From: Populus alba
Lineage: Eukaryota; Streptophyta; Magnoliopsida; Malpighiales; Salicaceae
Assembly (NCBI RefSeq): GCF_005239225.2
Contig: NC_133293.1
Span: 14,042,333-14,106,332, forward strand
DNA length: 64,000 nt
Direction: 5' to 3'
Below, piece after piece: positions 24,940 through 37,130 of this stretch. Position numbers and translations under genes: made by a program. The stretch's first letter is position 1. Every line of letters starts with the position of its first letter. The notes under the pieces were generated by a model. That model was not told where the DNA came from. It did no database searches and saw nothing but the letters and a program-made list of their open reading frames with translations.

Positions 24940-25686
24940 GATCTTAATGGCAAGACACCTCACATGTCATATGAAAGTGTCTGGTAACTGTGCAAGTGCT
25001 TGTGATTTGCTAGAATTATTTTTATTAGGTAAAAAATTCACCTTGTTTAGGAGAAACTTGACTAGTCGTATTGATAGGGCTTGGCTTTCTGAACAAATCT
25101 TTTTTTTTACTCCTTATTAATCTTTTTAAATTTATTTTTTATCATACACCTACTCATTTGATGATAGATAAAACTAATTAGGGCCGGGTCTTAATCCTTT
25201 CAAGCTTTTGACTTAGTGATTTGGGAGTTTCTAGATTAAGTTATGATATGTTTAGGATTTGGTTTATGCTAAAAAGAATGGACCCACCAATATATTTTGA
25301 CATAAAAAAAATTATATTCTTATGAATGGCTCTCCAATTGAAGAACTCTAAATGGAAAGAAGGCTTGCGATAAAGAGACTCCTTCTTGTTGTTTCTTTTC
25401 AATAAAGTTGTTTAGTAACTTAACAAAATGCTTAAAAAAGGTTGTGATTTGGGACTGATTAAGGACATCTGCTTTGGTTAGGATCAAATAAATATTACTC
25501 ATTTTTAATTTGTTGATAACACACTCATCTCTAGTGCATACGATTTTTCTTCCCTTCAAAACATAAGAAGAGTTCCACAATATTTTGAATTAATCTATGG
25601 ACTGAAGGTTAATTTTCATAAAAGTTTAATTATTAAAATTGATATTGATGATGCTATTATTTCTTCCACTGCAAACAATCTAGTGT
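24940..25686 (+). mobile_element. Dead LINE (non-LTR retrotransposon) fragment: endonuclease end and reverse transcriptase
   Basis: Plus-strand frames carry the linker seen at the end of plant LINE endonucleases: LELFLLGKKFTLFRRN followed by SRIDRAWLSEQ (about 25000-25100). Reverse transcriptase motifs follow: FDLVIWEFLD with a stop after it (about 25205-25245), MNGSPIEEL in another frame (about 25320-25355), and FVDNTLISSAYDF (from about 25509), where the catalytic FADD box has become FVDN. The last motif continues into YFELIYGLKVNFHKSLI. In-frame stops and frame changes make it non-functional. Neither the 5' end nor target-site duplications could be placed. Confidence 0.82.
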
Positions 25687-25689
25687 AGA

Positions 25690-27630
25690 GAAGAGGTCTC
25701 TTTTTATTCCCTATTCCAATAATTATCGCTGTAAAAATTAATAAGCAAATCAGGTTGAAAACCACATCATGAAAAATAATTGATGGCTTTTTGATCAGTT
25801 TCTATAAACTACACCATTAATGATGTCTTGAAAAATCAAAGTAGCTTAGAAATAAGGCTTATGCCTTAGATAATTAACTAATCTCTTTGGTTCTAATAAT
25901 CTGATTTATTTTTATTGACCACAATGACTAGCAACTGATACCTTTAAAAGGTTTTTTTTTTTTTTTTTTTTTGGATTTGAGGACTTTCTAATACTTAAAT
26001 AAATATTTTTTTAGAGAAAAATCAATGATATTTTAAAGAGAGATTCTGAAAATAAATATGCAATAAATAATAGAGATTGTGAACCCCCTTTTATTGAAGG
26101 ATTCATAGGGACATTATAATCCTTGAATCTTGTCTTTTCGTGGAGATAAGAGGTTGAAGTGTCATCTTACCTTAATAGCATTAACGAAGAAAAATATCTC
26201 TGATACATGCATTAAAAAGAAATAAATATCCTTTATATATCATTAATGAAGGGATAATTAGTATGTTATTTTGAAGGCTTTTATACACTTAAATGTATGG
26301 AGAGATGAGTACCCTTTGACCATAATATTTTATGTCGAGGGTCATAAGAAAAAAAAAAAAAAACAAGTGGAGTCTTTTGGCCCAATATAGTGCCTAGAAA
26401 AATCAACAATTTAACATCCATTTGGGCTTGGCGAGCTGCTGATCATAGGATGTAGGGCTTAACAAGCCAGACTTGTACATGTTTGGACTCAATGCGTAGT
26501 TGATCCAAGGAATATCAGGTTATCACCCTACTCTTAATCATTTTAAACATAACTTTTAGATAAAAATAATATATATAAAATACATTAATCTATCAGTAAT
26601 AAAATGATGTTTAAGATGATTTATAAGACATCATAGATTCTTGTTAGAAGAAGTGATTGGGATGTTTGTAATGAAGGAAAACAAAAAAAGGATGGAGGAG
26701 ATCTTGATGGGAGTTGTATCATTGGATTTAAAATCTCTCTGATATTGAAACAAATTTGGTATGTGATAGAACCAAATGATGTTAAAAGATCCATAACAAT
26801 TGATGCTTGGTTGATATTTGTTTGTATACTGTTTAAACAAACCTAAGTAATTTCAAGATTATTCTTTGGCAGCTGGAAGGCGCTTGGCAATTGAAGATCA
26901 AGATGATTGTGGATTAACATTTGGAAACAAATTAAAATAGCTGGGATAAGCTCAGGTAAATAATCACAAAAGAATCGTACCTTGTTTTTGGTCTTTTTTT
27001 TCTTTTTTAAAAAATTCAATAATGCAAGATAGAGTCAGAGAAATGAAAGTGACATTTGGTCTCCGAGTCAAAAGAAAATTTTGCCCATCCATGGTGGTAA
27101 AAGTAACTTTGGCTCATTTTTACATGCCTAGCTCTCACTCTGCTGCTTCACAGATATCATTACCTGTCCTTCTTCCCTCTCTCTCCGTAGCTAGGTTTCC
27201 TAGCGGTGGCCATGTCTATTGTCTACTCTACTCTGCCACTCTCATAAGCTCCTCTAAAAACTTCCTCACCTTTCAATCTATTTTTATCTTTCTCTGAAAA
27301 AGAAAGAACAAGAACGGTTCCTATCAGGCAACCACCTGTGCCCACGTGAATTGTTGCCAATGAAATGTGGGCTGGCTCTTCAGTTTCGTACACTTAATCA
27401 CTATCAAAGCTAGCTCCTATTATCTGTATCATTTCTGTGTACCGTAGCAACAATCACAATTGCACTAAGACTACTTGTACTGTTCTATATTTCGAAAGAG
27501 ATGAAGATAAAGTTTTATCACCCATAAACAGAGGTTCCTTGGGCTAATTTTCCTTCAATCTTGCACCAATTTTAGAAACACTAAAAGCACTCCAAAAATA
27601 GCTCTTCAAAAGAAATAGTACTGTTCAGCT
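25690..27630. other. Interval upstream of the TCP gene
   Basis: No supported gene. The first part may continue the LINE 3' region beyond recognition. The last few hundred bases presumably hold the promoter and leader of the TCP gene. A TA-rich motif near 27483-27490 could serve as a TATA element but is weak. The 91-codon open frame at 27022-27297 has no family resemblance. Confidence 0.45.
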
Positions 27631-29103
27631 ATGTTTCCTTCAAGTAGCAGTTTCAATCCCTTTCAATACGAAAACCCTACCATGATAGCAAGCACTTTAG
27701 CTGACCCAGAAAACCCTAGCTCAATAGAAGACTATTCTCCAACGTCGTTCTTGCAGCACTTCCCTGATCTCTTTCTCGATGATGATGATTTGCTGGTAGG
27801 TGAGCTCTTATCACAACAACAGCAGCAGCAGCAGCAGCAGCCGGGAGTTTTTGGATCTAATACTCATGATTTGGCAGTTGAGACTCAGGAGATTAACCCA
27901 GTGGCTTCAAACGATGAAAGTACAAGAAAGTTCAATAATAGCAAGATGAAAGGTAATGTTAATACTTCAAAGCAGCCAATTCGTCAACGGCGAACAGGGA
28001 AGAAGGACAGGCATAGTAAGATCCATACTGCTCAAGGGCCGAGAGACCGAAGGATGAGGTTATCACTTCAAATTGCCAGAAAGTTCTTTGATCTCCAAGA
28101 CATGCTCGGCTTCGATAAAGCAAGCAAAACTATCGAGTGGCTCTTTACAAAATCGAAGGCCGCGATCAAGGAGCTCACAGATACTGTGCCAAAAGTGAGA
28201 AAATGCAGTAGTACTAGTGCTGGCAAGAGTGTTTCTTCCACTTCTGAGAGTGAAGTTGTATCAGGTATCAAGCTGACACCTGACATTAATGGAGACAGGA
28301 GAGTGATGGAGGCAAAGAGTGACTCATTAGTGAGCAAACATAAAGAGAAAAGGAGCAAAAAAGTGCATAAACCAGTTTTTAATCCTGTTGATAGAGAATC
28401 TAGGGAGAAAGCAAGAGCAAGGGCAAGGGATCGAACAAGAGAGAAAATGAAGAACAAAGGCATAAACAAGTCAAGTCAGTCTTCTCAAGCAAACCCTGAC
28501 AATTTGGAAAAGTTTGGGTACTCTAGTACCCTCGAATATGGTGAAAATTTGGCTTCTGGACGCCAAGAAATTAATTCTTCTGTGAAGGTAGTTGATGAAG
28601 AAGAAGAATCCAACAATCATCATCACTTGCTGCCACATCAAATGGATAATGTCAGCATCATTGACAAATTTTTTGGGATCACAAATTCACCAAGATCATC
28701 TTCGATTTTCGGTTTTTCTGAGAGTGTTGAGGTTCCAAGTGGGGCTACTTTGAAGGATGAGTTTTCAGGGTTTCCTCTGAAGTGGGACGTGACAAATGGT
28801 AGAGTCCAGTATAAATATAATGCACTGCCAAACATGAAGCTACCATCAGGTAATGTTCAAGCACAAAACCCTAATGCAAATTTCATGACCACCCCGCATG
28901 CCCTAGAACAAAACTTAAGTACAATGATCATGACAACATTAAACGCCCATGTTGAAGAAAGCCCTAATTCAGCTTTCATGAACATGCCAAATCCCAATGA
29001 GCAAAATCCCATTTCAATTCTCAAGACCACCACCACAATTGACAATGGAAACCAATTCTCCTCCAGTCACATTTTTGCCAGAGACTATGATCGCTTATAT
29101 TGA
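27631..29103 (+). CDS. CYC/TB1-class TCP transcription factor (BRC2/TCP12-like)
   Basis: A single open frame of 490 residues. The TCP domain at about 123-181 runs from [20 protein letters not shown] (basic) to [20 protein letters not shown] and [13 protein letters not shown] (helix-loop-helix). The Arg-rich R domain near 256-273 ([17 protein letters not shown]) marks the CYC/TB1 (ECE) class. An acidic N-terminal patch ([10 protein letters not shown]) is followed by a nine-Gln run at 62-70. Members act in the nucleus and, in the BRANCHED1/2 group, hold axillary buds dormant downstream of strigolactone and shade signals. It is BRC2/TCP12 rather than BRC1 because of its neighbours: CLE12-like and T5L1-like genes also flank TCP12 in Arabidopsis. 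No intron is needed to reach the stop. Some relatives have a small intron near the 3' end, so an alternative C-terminus is possible. The protein is clearly longer than Arabidopsis BRC2, mainly outside the two domains. Confidence 0.93.
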   Translation: MFPSSSSFNPFQYENPTMIASTLADPENPSSIEDYSPTSFLQHFPDLFLDDDDLLVGELLSQQQQQQQQQPGVFGSNTHDLAVETQEINPVASNDESTRKFNNSKMKGNVNTSKQPIRQRRTGKKDRHSKIHTAQGPRDRRMRLSLQIARKFFDLQDMLGFDKASKTIEWLFTKSKAAIKELTDTVPKVRKCSSTSAGKSVSSTSESEVVSGIKLTPDINGDRRVMEAKSDSLVSKHKEKRSKKVHKPVFNPVDRESREKARARARDRTREKMKNKGINKSSQSSQANPDNLEKFGYSSTLEYGENLASGRQEINSSVKVVDEEEESNNHHHLLPHQMDNVSIIDKFFGITNSPRSSSIFGFSESVEVPSGATLKDEFSGFPLKWDVTNGRVQYKYNALPNMKLPSGNVQAQNPNANFMTTPHALEQNLSTMIMTTLNAHVEESPNSAFMNMPNPNEQNPISILKTTTTIDNGNQFSSSHIFARDYDRLY

Positions 29104-32100
29104 AGTGTCTAAAACCTTGTGTTAGTTGAACCGACAAGGTTTGCTTAGAGAGTTGAACTCATGTCCATTGAATCCTTTTCTAAATGGTTGAAGGAGAATG
29201 AAAAACTTTATAATTTCTTTCAGAGATAGTAAGCATTTCTACAAATTGGGTTGATGTATGAGTAAGTCTTCACTTTCGTTTTTGTTAGCAATGTGTATGT
29301 GTATTTTGTGTTAGAATTAATTTTGAAACCTACATTCAAAGTAATTTTAGTTATTTTAGGTTTGTAGAAAATCAATGATATGATTATTCAATATCTAGAA
29401 CTTTTAATAAACAATATAAATATGTCATGAAAAGTATTATAATCTAAGTACAAGTCCATAAGATTTCTTCTCTTGAAAGAGTAATATGATATGATGAATA
29501 GTCTTCCACCATGCTCCCCTACCCACCTCTTCCCCTAATTTTTTTTTACAGATGTAGGTGTAAGTCTTCACATTCTTTTTTGTTAGCAACGTGTATGTGT
29601 ATTTTGTGTCAGTATTCATTGTATTTGCTATATTTTGTTAATCTTCCTGCAGCTATGAGATAATTGTCCAAAAAGGCTACTAAACAGTGCTAAACGAGTT
29701 CAGCATAGTTGAACTATAGCTCGAACCAGAAATCAACTATAGCTAGAATCAGAAAATAAGCAAAGGCTACATGAAAGTTCAGACTATAGAATACATGATA
29801 TTTTTTGGGGGATTTTTATCAGCATAATTTCTATGTTCGTGAAGACGACAATATTTACAGCAAAATCGCAACGTAGATCCTGCTTTTCTCTTGTACAAAA
29901 ATTTAAATCACTTCAAAGTTATGTAGTTGACAAATAGCAGTTGCCGAGAGGGCAAAATCCTGGGAAAAGTTGAATAAGCATGCATGCGTAAATATTTCAG
30001 ACGCTTTTTATTCTGTATATTTATGTCTAATCTGGGGTGAAATGGAATCATCTGTAAAGATAGAATTCCCACATATTTCAACTTACATAGCTGGGCTAAA
30101 CACAATGTTCAATAATGTTGTCCATTTTTGGACTTTGATGTTTCTTAAGAGTAACAAATGGTGACGATTTATCCCCCAAAGAATTCTCTCAGTAACTGGA
30201 GATTTTGACAAAACACCAATTTCCACCAAACACTAAATTAGACACATTACCTATTTATTGTCTTATATATACAAGCTAGTTAAAGAACAAGGCAGCATTT
30301 ATTTTTTTTTCTGGGAATGAAAAAGGCGCTTATAGTGGTCTAAGGAAAGCTTTTTTGGAGAGCAGCATTGGTTCACGGGTAAGAGAAAACCTCAAGTGTG
30401 GTTCCCAGGTAACCAAAAGCCTCTATGTGGTGTTTATTTCGGGATCTTGCAATTTCCAGGAAGCAATATGGGGTACAGCCTGATAGGACTTTATAGTGTA
30501 GAATGAGCAGAGTTGCTCTTCAGGATCTTAGGGAGTAGTTGGGGGGATTTAATAGAAAGATTTAGTGTTTATGGGTTAAGGTGAAAGTAGTGTGATGGTT
30601 TAGGTGTTTAGTTAATTTAGTTGTGAATAAAAAGGATTGAGAAATAAATTCAAGAACCGTGGGATAGAAAGAAGAACTCAAGTTACGACGGCTTTGTAGC
30701 GTACAAGGCAGATGCTTTTATTTATATCTAATGGGTGCCCGGGCTGTTTGCAGCCAGGTTTCACCGACTTAGGGCACTCTTGCACAAGTGTTTTAACAGC
30801 TGCCTATCATTCTAGATTTACTACCTCCATATCTGGATAATTCTAGATCGTTTTTCTTACTTCTGAACAAAGCTAATATCAGCCACAATTTTCACCGATC
30901 GACTCACTCTAGATTAGAATTCCATCTCTTCGAAGTCTGCATATATCCAGCATCTTCATAGAGCTTCTATTCTAGAACCATTTCATCCAGTGCACTAATA
31001 ATCTAACACGGCCAAATGGCTCCCAGGTAAATATATTTTCATTTGTACCTTGCCAGATTTCCATTTCTTTCAGCAATTAGGCTCCAGCGATCAGTATCAT
31101 GACTAGTAGTATGATTGAAAGAAGCAGAACTGTGAAGAAATGGATTTTAAATTCCATATCAGAAAAGGTCTTACTTAGATGCGATTACTGAAACCAGTAA
31201 CTTTATGACCTTTTGTATCTGGATCTTGCTTATAGTGCAACATAGAGAAATCTAAAATATTGAATCATATAAACAAGCAACATAGTATTCTTTCCACTGA
31301 CATGAAAGTAATATCTCATTAATTGATAGACACAGCTGTTCAGAGCTTAATGTTTACTTGAATTATGCAATTCTTCAGCTGTTATGTATAGATAGATCAT
31401 CAATGTTCATGCTAGCTGAGCTTGGAATGGCACGACATGATCTGGGTTCTACAAATAATGAGTTTGTTGATCTATATATATATAATGTAATGACTGTATA
31501 CAAGTATAGTAGGCCTGCACATTTTTTCAAACGATTAAGGTTATCTGATTCAAATTTGATCTAATTATATTGTTTGAAGAAAAAAGAAAAGTACAAAATG
31601 GAGCCTTAATGGCCAGAATTTTGGCTGCACATCATTTAGAATGATACTGTAACTATGTATATAGATGTTTCGACTAACTACTAACAATCAATAATTCATG
31701 CTTCAACATAATAAAGTAACGAAGCTCTAAAATCACACACATTCGAGCATTAGCTACACTTGAGGAAGACTTGTTTACAGTCCAAGGCTAGCACAACAAT
31801 GCTCAAGTAAATCAAGTAGTCATGATAAATACATTAACTATCATTTTGACAGTGAAATATATTGCTTTAGTCAACACAAATTCACATAACATAACCCATA
31901 AACTATTAGGTTGCCAACTTGATGAAAACTCAATTATATCCCCGGCCCCACACACCACCCCCACCCCCGATATATATGCCAGGAGATCGATACCATTTAA
32001 AAGCTCTAAAGGATGAAATATCCAGCAAAGAGAAAAGAGGAACAGTACTACACCAAAACACCAGCAGCAAGCTGCGCAGAGGCAGGGACAACATAGAGGA

Positions 32101-32329
32101 CAGTTTTGCATATTGATTACCATTCTTTGATAATAAAATGGTATCAGATGCAATTATGTTAGGTTTAAGATGGGAAATGACAAGACTAGATCTTTCCTGA
32201 GAGGATTTTTGGGTGGGAGATAGGCTTTTAAAATTACAATTCTCCCCTCTGTATAAGTTAAATGGAATGTCCATTAAATGGAATATGGACATTAAAGCTT
32301 TATTAGCATTGAAAAATCTCAAAAATAAT

Positions 32330-32640
32330 CTTAACCCAACAATTTAAGTTGTTAAGATGAAATTTTAAGATAAATATAATCTATATTATTCTTTAACACA
32401 CCCCTCAAATAAAAGTTTTTTGACCTTGAAAACTTATATAGGTTTACATTATCTTTGTACTTGATTTTTTTTATCAAATAAATTAAGATAATAAAATTCA
32501 AATTCGTGACCATTTAGTCATTAAGGCTCTTATACTATGTCAAAAAAACCAATTCAACTTAAAAACTTAAATTGTTTGGTGAGATTTTAAGATATTATTT
32601 TTATTATTTTTTAACATAGATTATTCTAGGAAGAGTAAAC
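32330..32640. repeat. Pair of related AT-rich sequences (old duplication)
   Basis: Two stretches, about 32330-32400 and 32560-32625, share an ordered set of words: AAnTTAA, TTGTT, GATGAAATTTTAAGATA or GAGATTTTAAGATATTA, then TATTATTCTTTAACA or TATTATTTTTTAACA. The space between them (about 160 bases) looks unrelated. They may be the two ends of one small element or two insertions. Confidence 0.45.
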
Positions 32641-33724
32641 CTTTCAGATTGAAAGATTCGGAGCCTAGGCAAGGATGATAACTACTCGATCAAATTGTAT
32701 ATTGATAAAATGACAAACTTGTTTCTGGAGGGTCTAGTCATTTTAAATCTATTGTATGGTTTAAAATAGATCCATTTATAGATATTTATGTGGCTGGTTA
32801 TCCAAAATTAACTTTCTACATGTGACTTTCATCTTAAATGCCAGTTATTACAAGTAGAGTAATACAGATTTTCATTTTGTGCAATAGAGTGGGAGACTTC
32901 AAATCATTTTATTATTCTAGTACTCGGCAATTATGAGCAAAATTCTTACAATAGTGGAGAGTATGTTGGTGCGCCCATCATACTTTAAATTTATTAATTT
33001 ATCAATGGTCTTCTTTAGTGAATGCTAAATTTCAATTTCCAGCTTGAAATCTCTTTTTTTTTTAGCATAACATGAAGTGTTTAGCTCATAAAAAATAATA
33101 TGGTTTTCAACAAGATACGACCAAATTAGGATTTCAGTTTCTATTCGATCTTGCATGGATTATTGTTTGGCTAAAGTATAGTAAATTTAATTTTAGTTAC
33201 ACAGGTGATAGCCTCATTTATATTGTAGATTATATTTAGATATGCACAAATACACATCACTAATTTAATTTCTCTTTTTTCTTTTTGTTTTATTCTTTTT
33301 TCATTTGTAATGCGTTTTATTTTCCTGCAAACAATGATTTAATTTTCCAGAGATCATCTTCTAAATAACTACCTTTTAATTAATACACTTGATTATTATA
33401 AAAAAAATAAATAAAGGACACAACAAGCAATTATGCAGATAGTTTCAGTTCAAGAAACGTTTTTGCCTGAACAAAGCACTCCTATAACAAACACCATACA
33501 TGTTTAAACAATTAATAGCAAAAAGGGTAAAGTAATAGCTCATACCAAATCTCCAGATAACGAAAGACAACGATTTCTCTTTAATTTTCTTTTAATGATC
33601 TTGGCATAATTAAAAAAATACAAGCATTTGTGAGTTTGATGTAAAATTTATTATGAATTACATTATATAAGAAAATTCAAATAGAAAATGAATGCTTGTG
33701 AAAAATATAGATATCTTTTGATAG

Positions 33725-33729
<5 letters not shown>

Positions 33730-33769
<40 letters not shown>
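33730..33769. repeat. (TA)n microsatellite
   Basis: A pure TA run of about 40 bases in the gene-free interval. Confidence 0.95.
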
Positions 33770-33771
<2 letters not shown>

Positions 33772-34766
33772 AGAATTAATCGAAGTTCATTTAAACTGGC
33801 TGCAGCGTGTAATGACAATGATAGTGAGAGTGCTAGTTAAATTATGAGCAGTAATATAATATCCACGTTTAGTTCGAAAGAGTAAACAAATGACAAATTA
33901 GGAAAAGTGAAATCAGGTTGACCAGATCAGAGCATTTAAAGCAGAAATTGTTACGCCGTCGTCGTCTCCTCAGACTATCATTAAAGGTAGCAAATAGTGT
34001 TGTGTAAGCGGTATTAGCAGCGGGTGGCTCCCGTACGCGTACGAGCTACCACGACTAATAAATTAAAAGCCTGCTGCTAAATATTGCGAGGCAATAACCT
34101 AATGCATTTAGTTGACTGTTCATTGGCTGCTATCTAGCTAGCTAGTAGTTAATATAATAATAATAATAATGACTGGTCGTGATGCATGCGGTAACCCTCC
34201 GTCCTCCACAGTTTCTTTGCTTGTCCACTGATAGATTGATATGTTAAACGAAGCTACAGAGTCTTGAATGCTCGTATAAAATGGCATCAACCAACAGCTT
34301 CGAAGTCCTCTTATTTAACCCAGTTATCTGATCTTTAGCTTAAGAAAGTCAATATTAAATATGGTTATTTTAAATCTTAATTATCTATAATATAGTCACC
34401 ATGTTCATGAAGATATAATTGTTTTAATGTCCTTCTTTTCCCTCAAATTATCCCTTCTTATGTTTTCAGTATGATAATTTCCACGACAAATTATTGGAGT
34501 ATTCTGACTCTCTCCCTTTCTTAAATGAATCCTAAAATTCTTATTTTAAAGAAAAATTGTCTCGCTATTTAATGGATCTTTATGGTTTTAGATTATCTAA
34601 TTTTGCTCCAATCCAGGTGGTTGTTTATTGATATTTTTTCCCCTTCATAATTGTTTTTTTTCTTAATAAAGATCGGGAGGCTGTTACTTTTTAATTTGTC
34701 GGAGATAGAAGACTGATATTAATTGACAATCTTGAATATTTTATTAATGAGAAATGGTAATACAAC

Positions 34767-34931
34767 TTGGAAGACTTTTTACACTGTTCGTGTTTATTTA
34801 AAGAATCAATTATTGTTTATATTATTAAATTAAGTACAAACGAATAATTGTTTTCGTGCTGCATTCCAAGAAATTATAGCTCAAAACACCAAAACAGTGT
34901 AAAAAGTCTTCCAAACAATAATCGATTCTTT
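34767..34931. repeat. Interleaved inverted repeats (A B ... A' B')
   Basis: Arm A (34767-34788, 22 bases, starting TTGGAAGACTTTTTAC) is perfectly reverse-complementary to A' (34893-34914). Arm B (34800-34818) is reverse-complementary to B' (34913-34931) with one mismatch. The order A-B-A'-B' means the two stems cannot both form as a simple hairpin; A' and B' overlap by two bases. This could be a rearranged MITE or an inverted duplication that gives rise to small RNAs. Confidence 0.85.
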
Positions 34932-37130
34932 CAATAATATAAATCAATATGTGAGGCAAACATCATATTACATGTCTATTTTTAAATTCAAGATTTAAAC
35001 AATACGATAATTAATATTAAATCTGATTCCTACAAAATGCAATAAAATCATGATATTAAATCAATTAACATAATTTATTGGTGATGTTATCATCTCTGCA
35101 ATTAATCCCTGCTACTTCAAAAGCTATTATCTAATTGCATGTAAAATTAAACATGAAACATGAGAGAAGGGAGAGATAGACAAGCTAATAAACAATTAAG
35201 ATCGATCGAACCAACCTGAGGTACTTCTGTAAGCTGCTGGTTGATCTCCTGACAATATTCTTTTGGGAGTTTAGTACATAGTTATAAATTAAACCATACT
35301 AGTATATGGGAAAACTCTACAAAAACAAAGTTGATGATCATATAATTAGAATGGAGTAATATAATTAAATAAATGTATAAATCAAACATGAAAAATTAAT
35401 AACGATGAAAAGTGGTGCACCATAATATTGATCGAATAAGCACGCCAAAGAAAGAGACAGCTCAAAAGGCCCGGAAAAGAGAGGACCTCTACCCTCTGCA
35501 AATTCCATTATCCATAAGCATCCATTATTGGAGAGAACTGTGAGAAGAGAAAGCATGTGTTGTTGTTTATGCGTGAAGCCAAAAAGAAAGAAACCTCCTC
35601 ATTCTGTTAAATTGAATTTGGAGACGAATGATAGGCTAGTCAAGTCAACAACAATCACTGACAGCACGTACCTGGCATATCACTGTATGGTGTATTTTTT
35701 TATAAGGGTCACTTGATTTTATCTGATCCTTTTGGCTCAGTTGCGTGATCTTATGGTAGTGTTAGGTGCACTGCTTACAGTCCGTGTAGCATAGCCTTGT
35801 TGCCGGTTACGGTGCTAAAGCTGCATTAATTGCTTTTCTGTGACAAAGAATCGTGCTTGTGCAGGATCATTTCTTTTCTTTCTCTTGGTTGCGGGGGAGA
35901 GCGGGTAAATAAGCCCAAAAGAAGTGTGGAGAGTAGATTATGGATGGAGAGACTTAAAATGATGATATCTGTCTGCTTCGTTTGCTTGCTTCTTTTATTT
36001 TTGCAGCACTACTGTGCAAAGTTGATCATGAGCTGGAATTTAAGATTTACGTCCGAGCAGTGTTCATTGTCCTGATCCGCTGTCTACGCACATCTACATT
36101 TAGGGATTCTGTAAACTATACAGTTACCAAATCTTGGAGGGAATAAAAGCGCACAGAAAACTGGACAGAAACTGTTGTTTGAAAGGATCCCTACACTGCT
36201 GGTTGACCAAAAATCTTCCTTTGTCAGCTATAGGGTAGTGCACAGGGAGAGTAGTATGTATTGGATGATAGAAGGAAGTCATCGTCCCTATTTGATTTTT
36301 ATTTTTCTTTGCTAACTTCTTTCATTGAGAGGAAATGGAAGAAATTCTACTAAAATAAGGGCCTTCGGGCGTGGCATGCAGAAATTATTTCATGTTTTGT
36401 GGTTTCCTAGATTCTTTTAGATTTTAACTTACCCTCCAAATCAGTGAAAAGTATTCCATATCGTTATCGTGACTGCGTATTTTATCAATGCCTGATTACT
36501 CTTTTTGACATGATCTACCCCAGAGCAGCTGTTTGTTTGAAACATGTTCAGGTGTGCTCACAAAGCTGAACACAAACAGGGGAGAGAGAAAGCTTTTAAA
36601 CATTTTGAGGCACGGAGATGGCCAATTAAATGAACCAATGTGGTAAGCAAGAGTTTCAAAATCTCTTACTACAATGGCTTCCCTACCCTTTCCAAGACAA
36701 ATGGAGAGAATATGACAATGGCCTCAAATTACTACAATTTACAGGTATACAACGAATCATTTTGGGAAGGATGACACAGATTAATAACCATTAGAAATGC
36801 AACAAAAATGAAATATACGCTAGTTGATCGTAAAACAAATGAGGTGGGCGAAGGAATACAACCAGAAATCTTTTGATAACACTATCATTTCATTTCACTA
36901 TTGAAACAAGAGCACACAACAATGGTTACATATCCAATACAAGGATCCCTAGACAAGATGGGCCAGGGAGGGGAAAAGACAGACCAAGCAGGAAGTTCGT
37001 ATGTACAAAGATCCAGAGCCATTTACACCAGACAAAGGATGGCCAGAAAAAAAAATCCTATCCAAACAAGGTGATCTAAAGCCTTAAAGATGAAAAGAAT
37101 CGGCTCTTTCATAACATCGGGGAACCATCG

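Larger units (their letters stand above)
29104..37130. other. Eight-kilobase gene-free interval downstream of the TCP gene
   Basis: I can support no gene on either strand. Contents seen: short open frames without family resemblance, a pair of related sequences near 32330-32400 and 32560-32625, a TA microsatellite at 33.73 kb, and a complex inverted repeat at 34.77-34.93 kb. The segment next to 37130 holds the 3' UTR of the YJU2B-like gene. Confidence 0.5.

Noticed and set aside
27022..27297. 91-codon plus-strand frame just upstream of the TCP gene
   Set aside because: No family resemblance. It ends about 330 bases before the TCP start and is most simply promoter or leader DNA open by chance.
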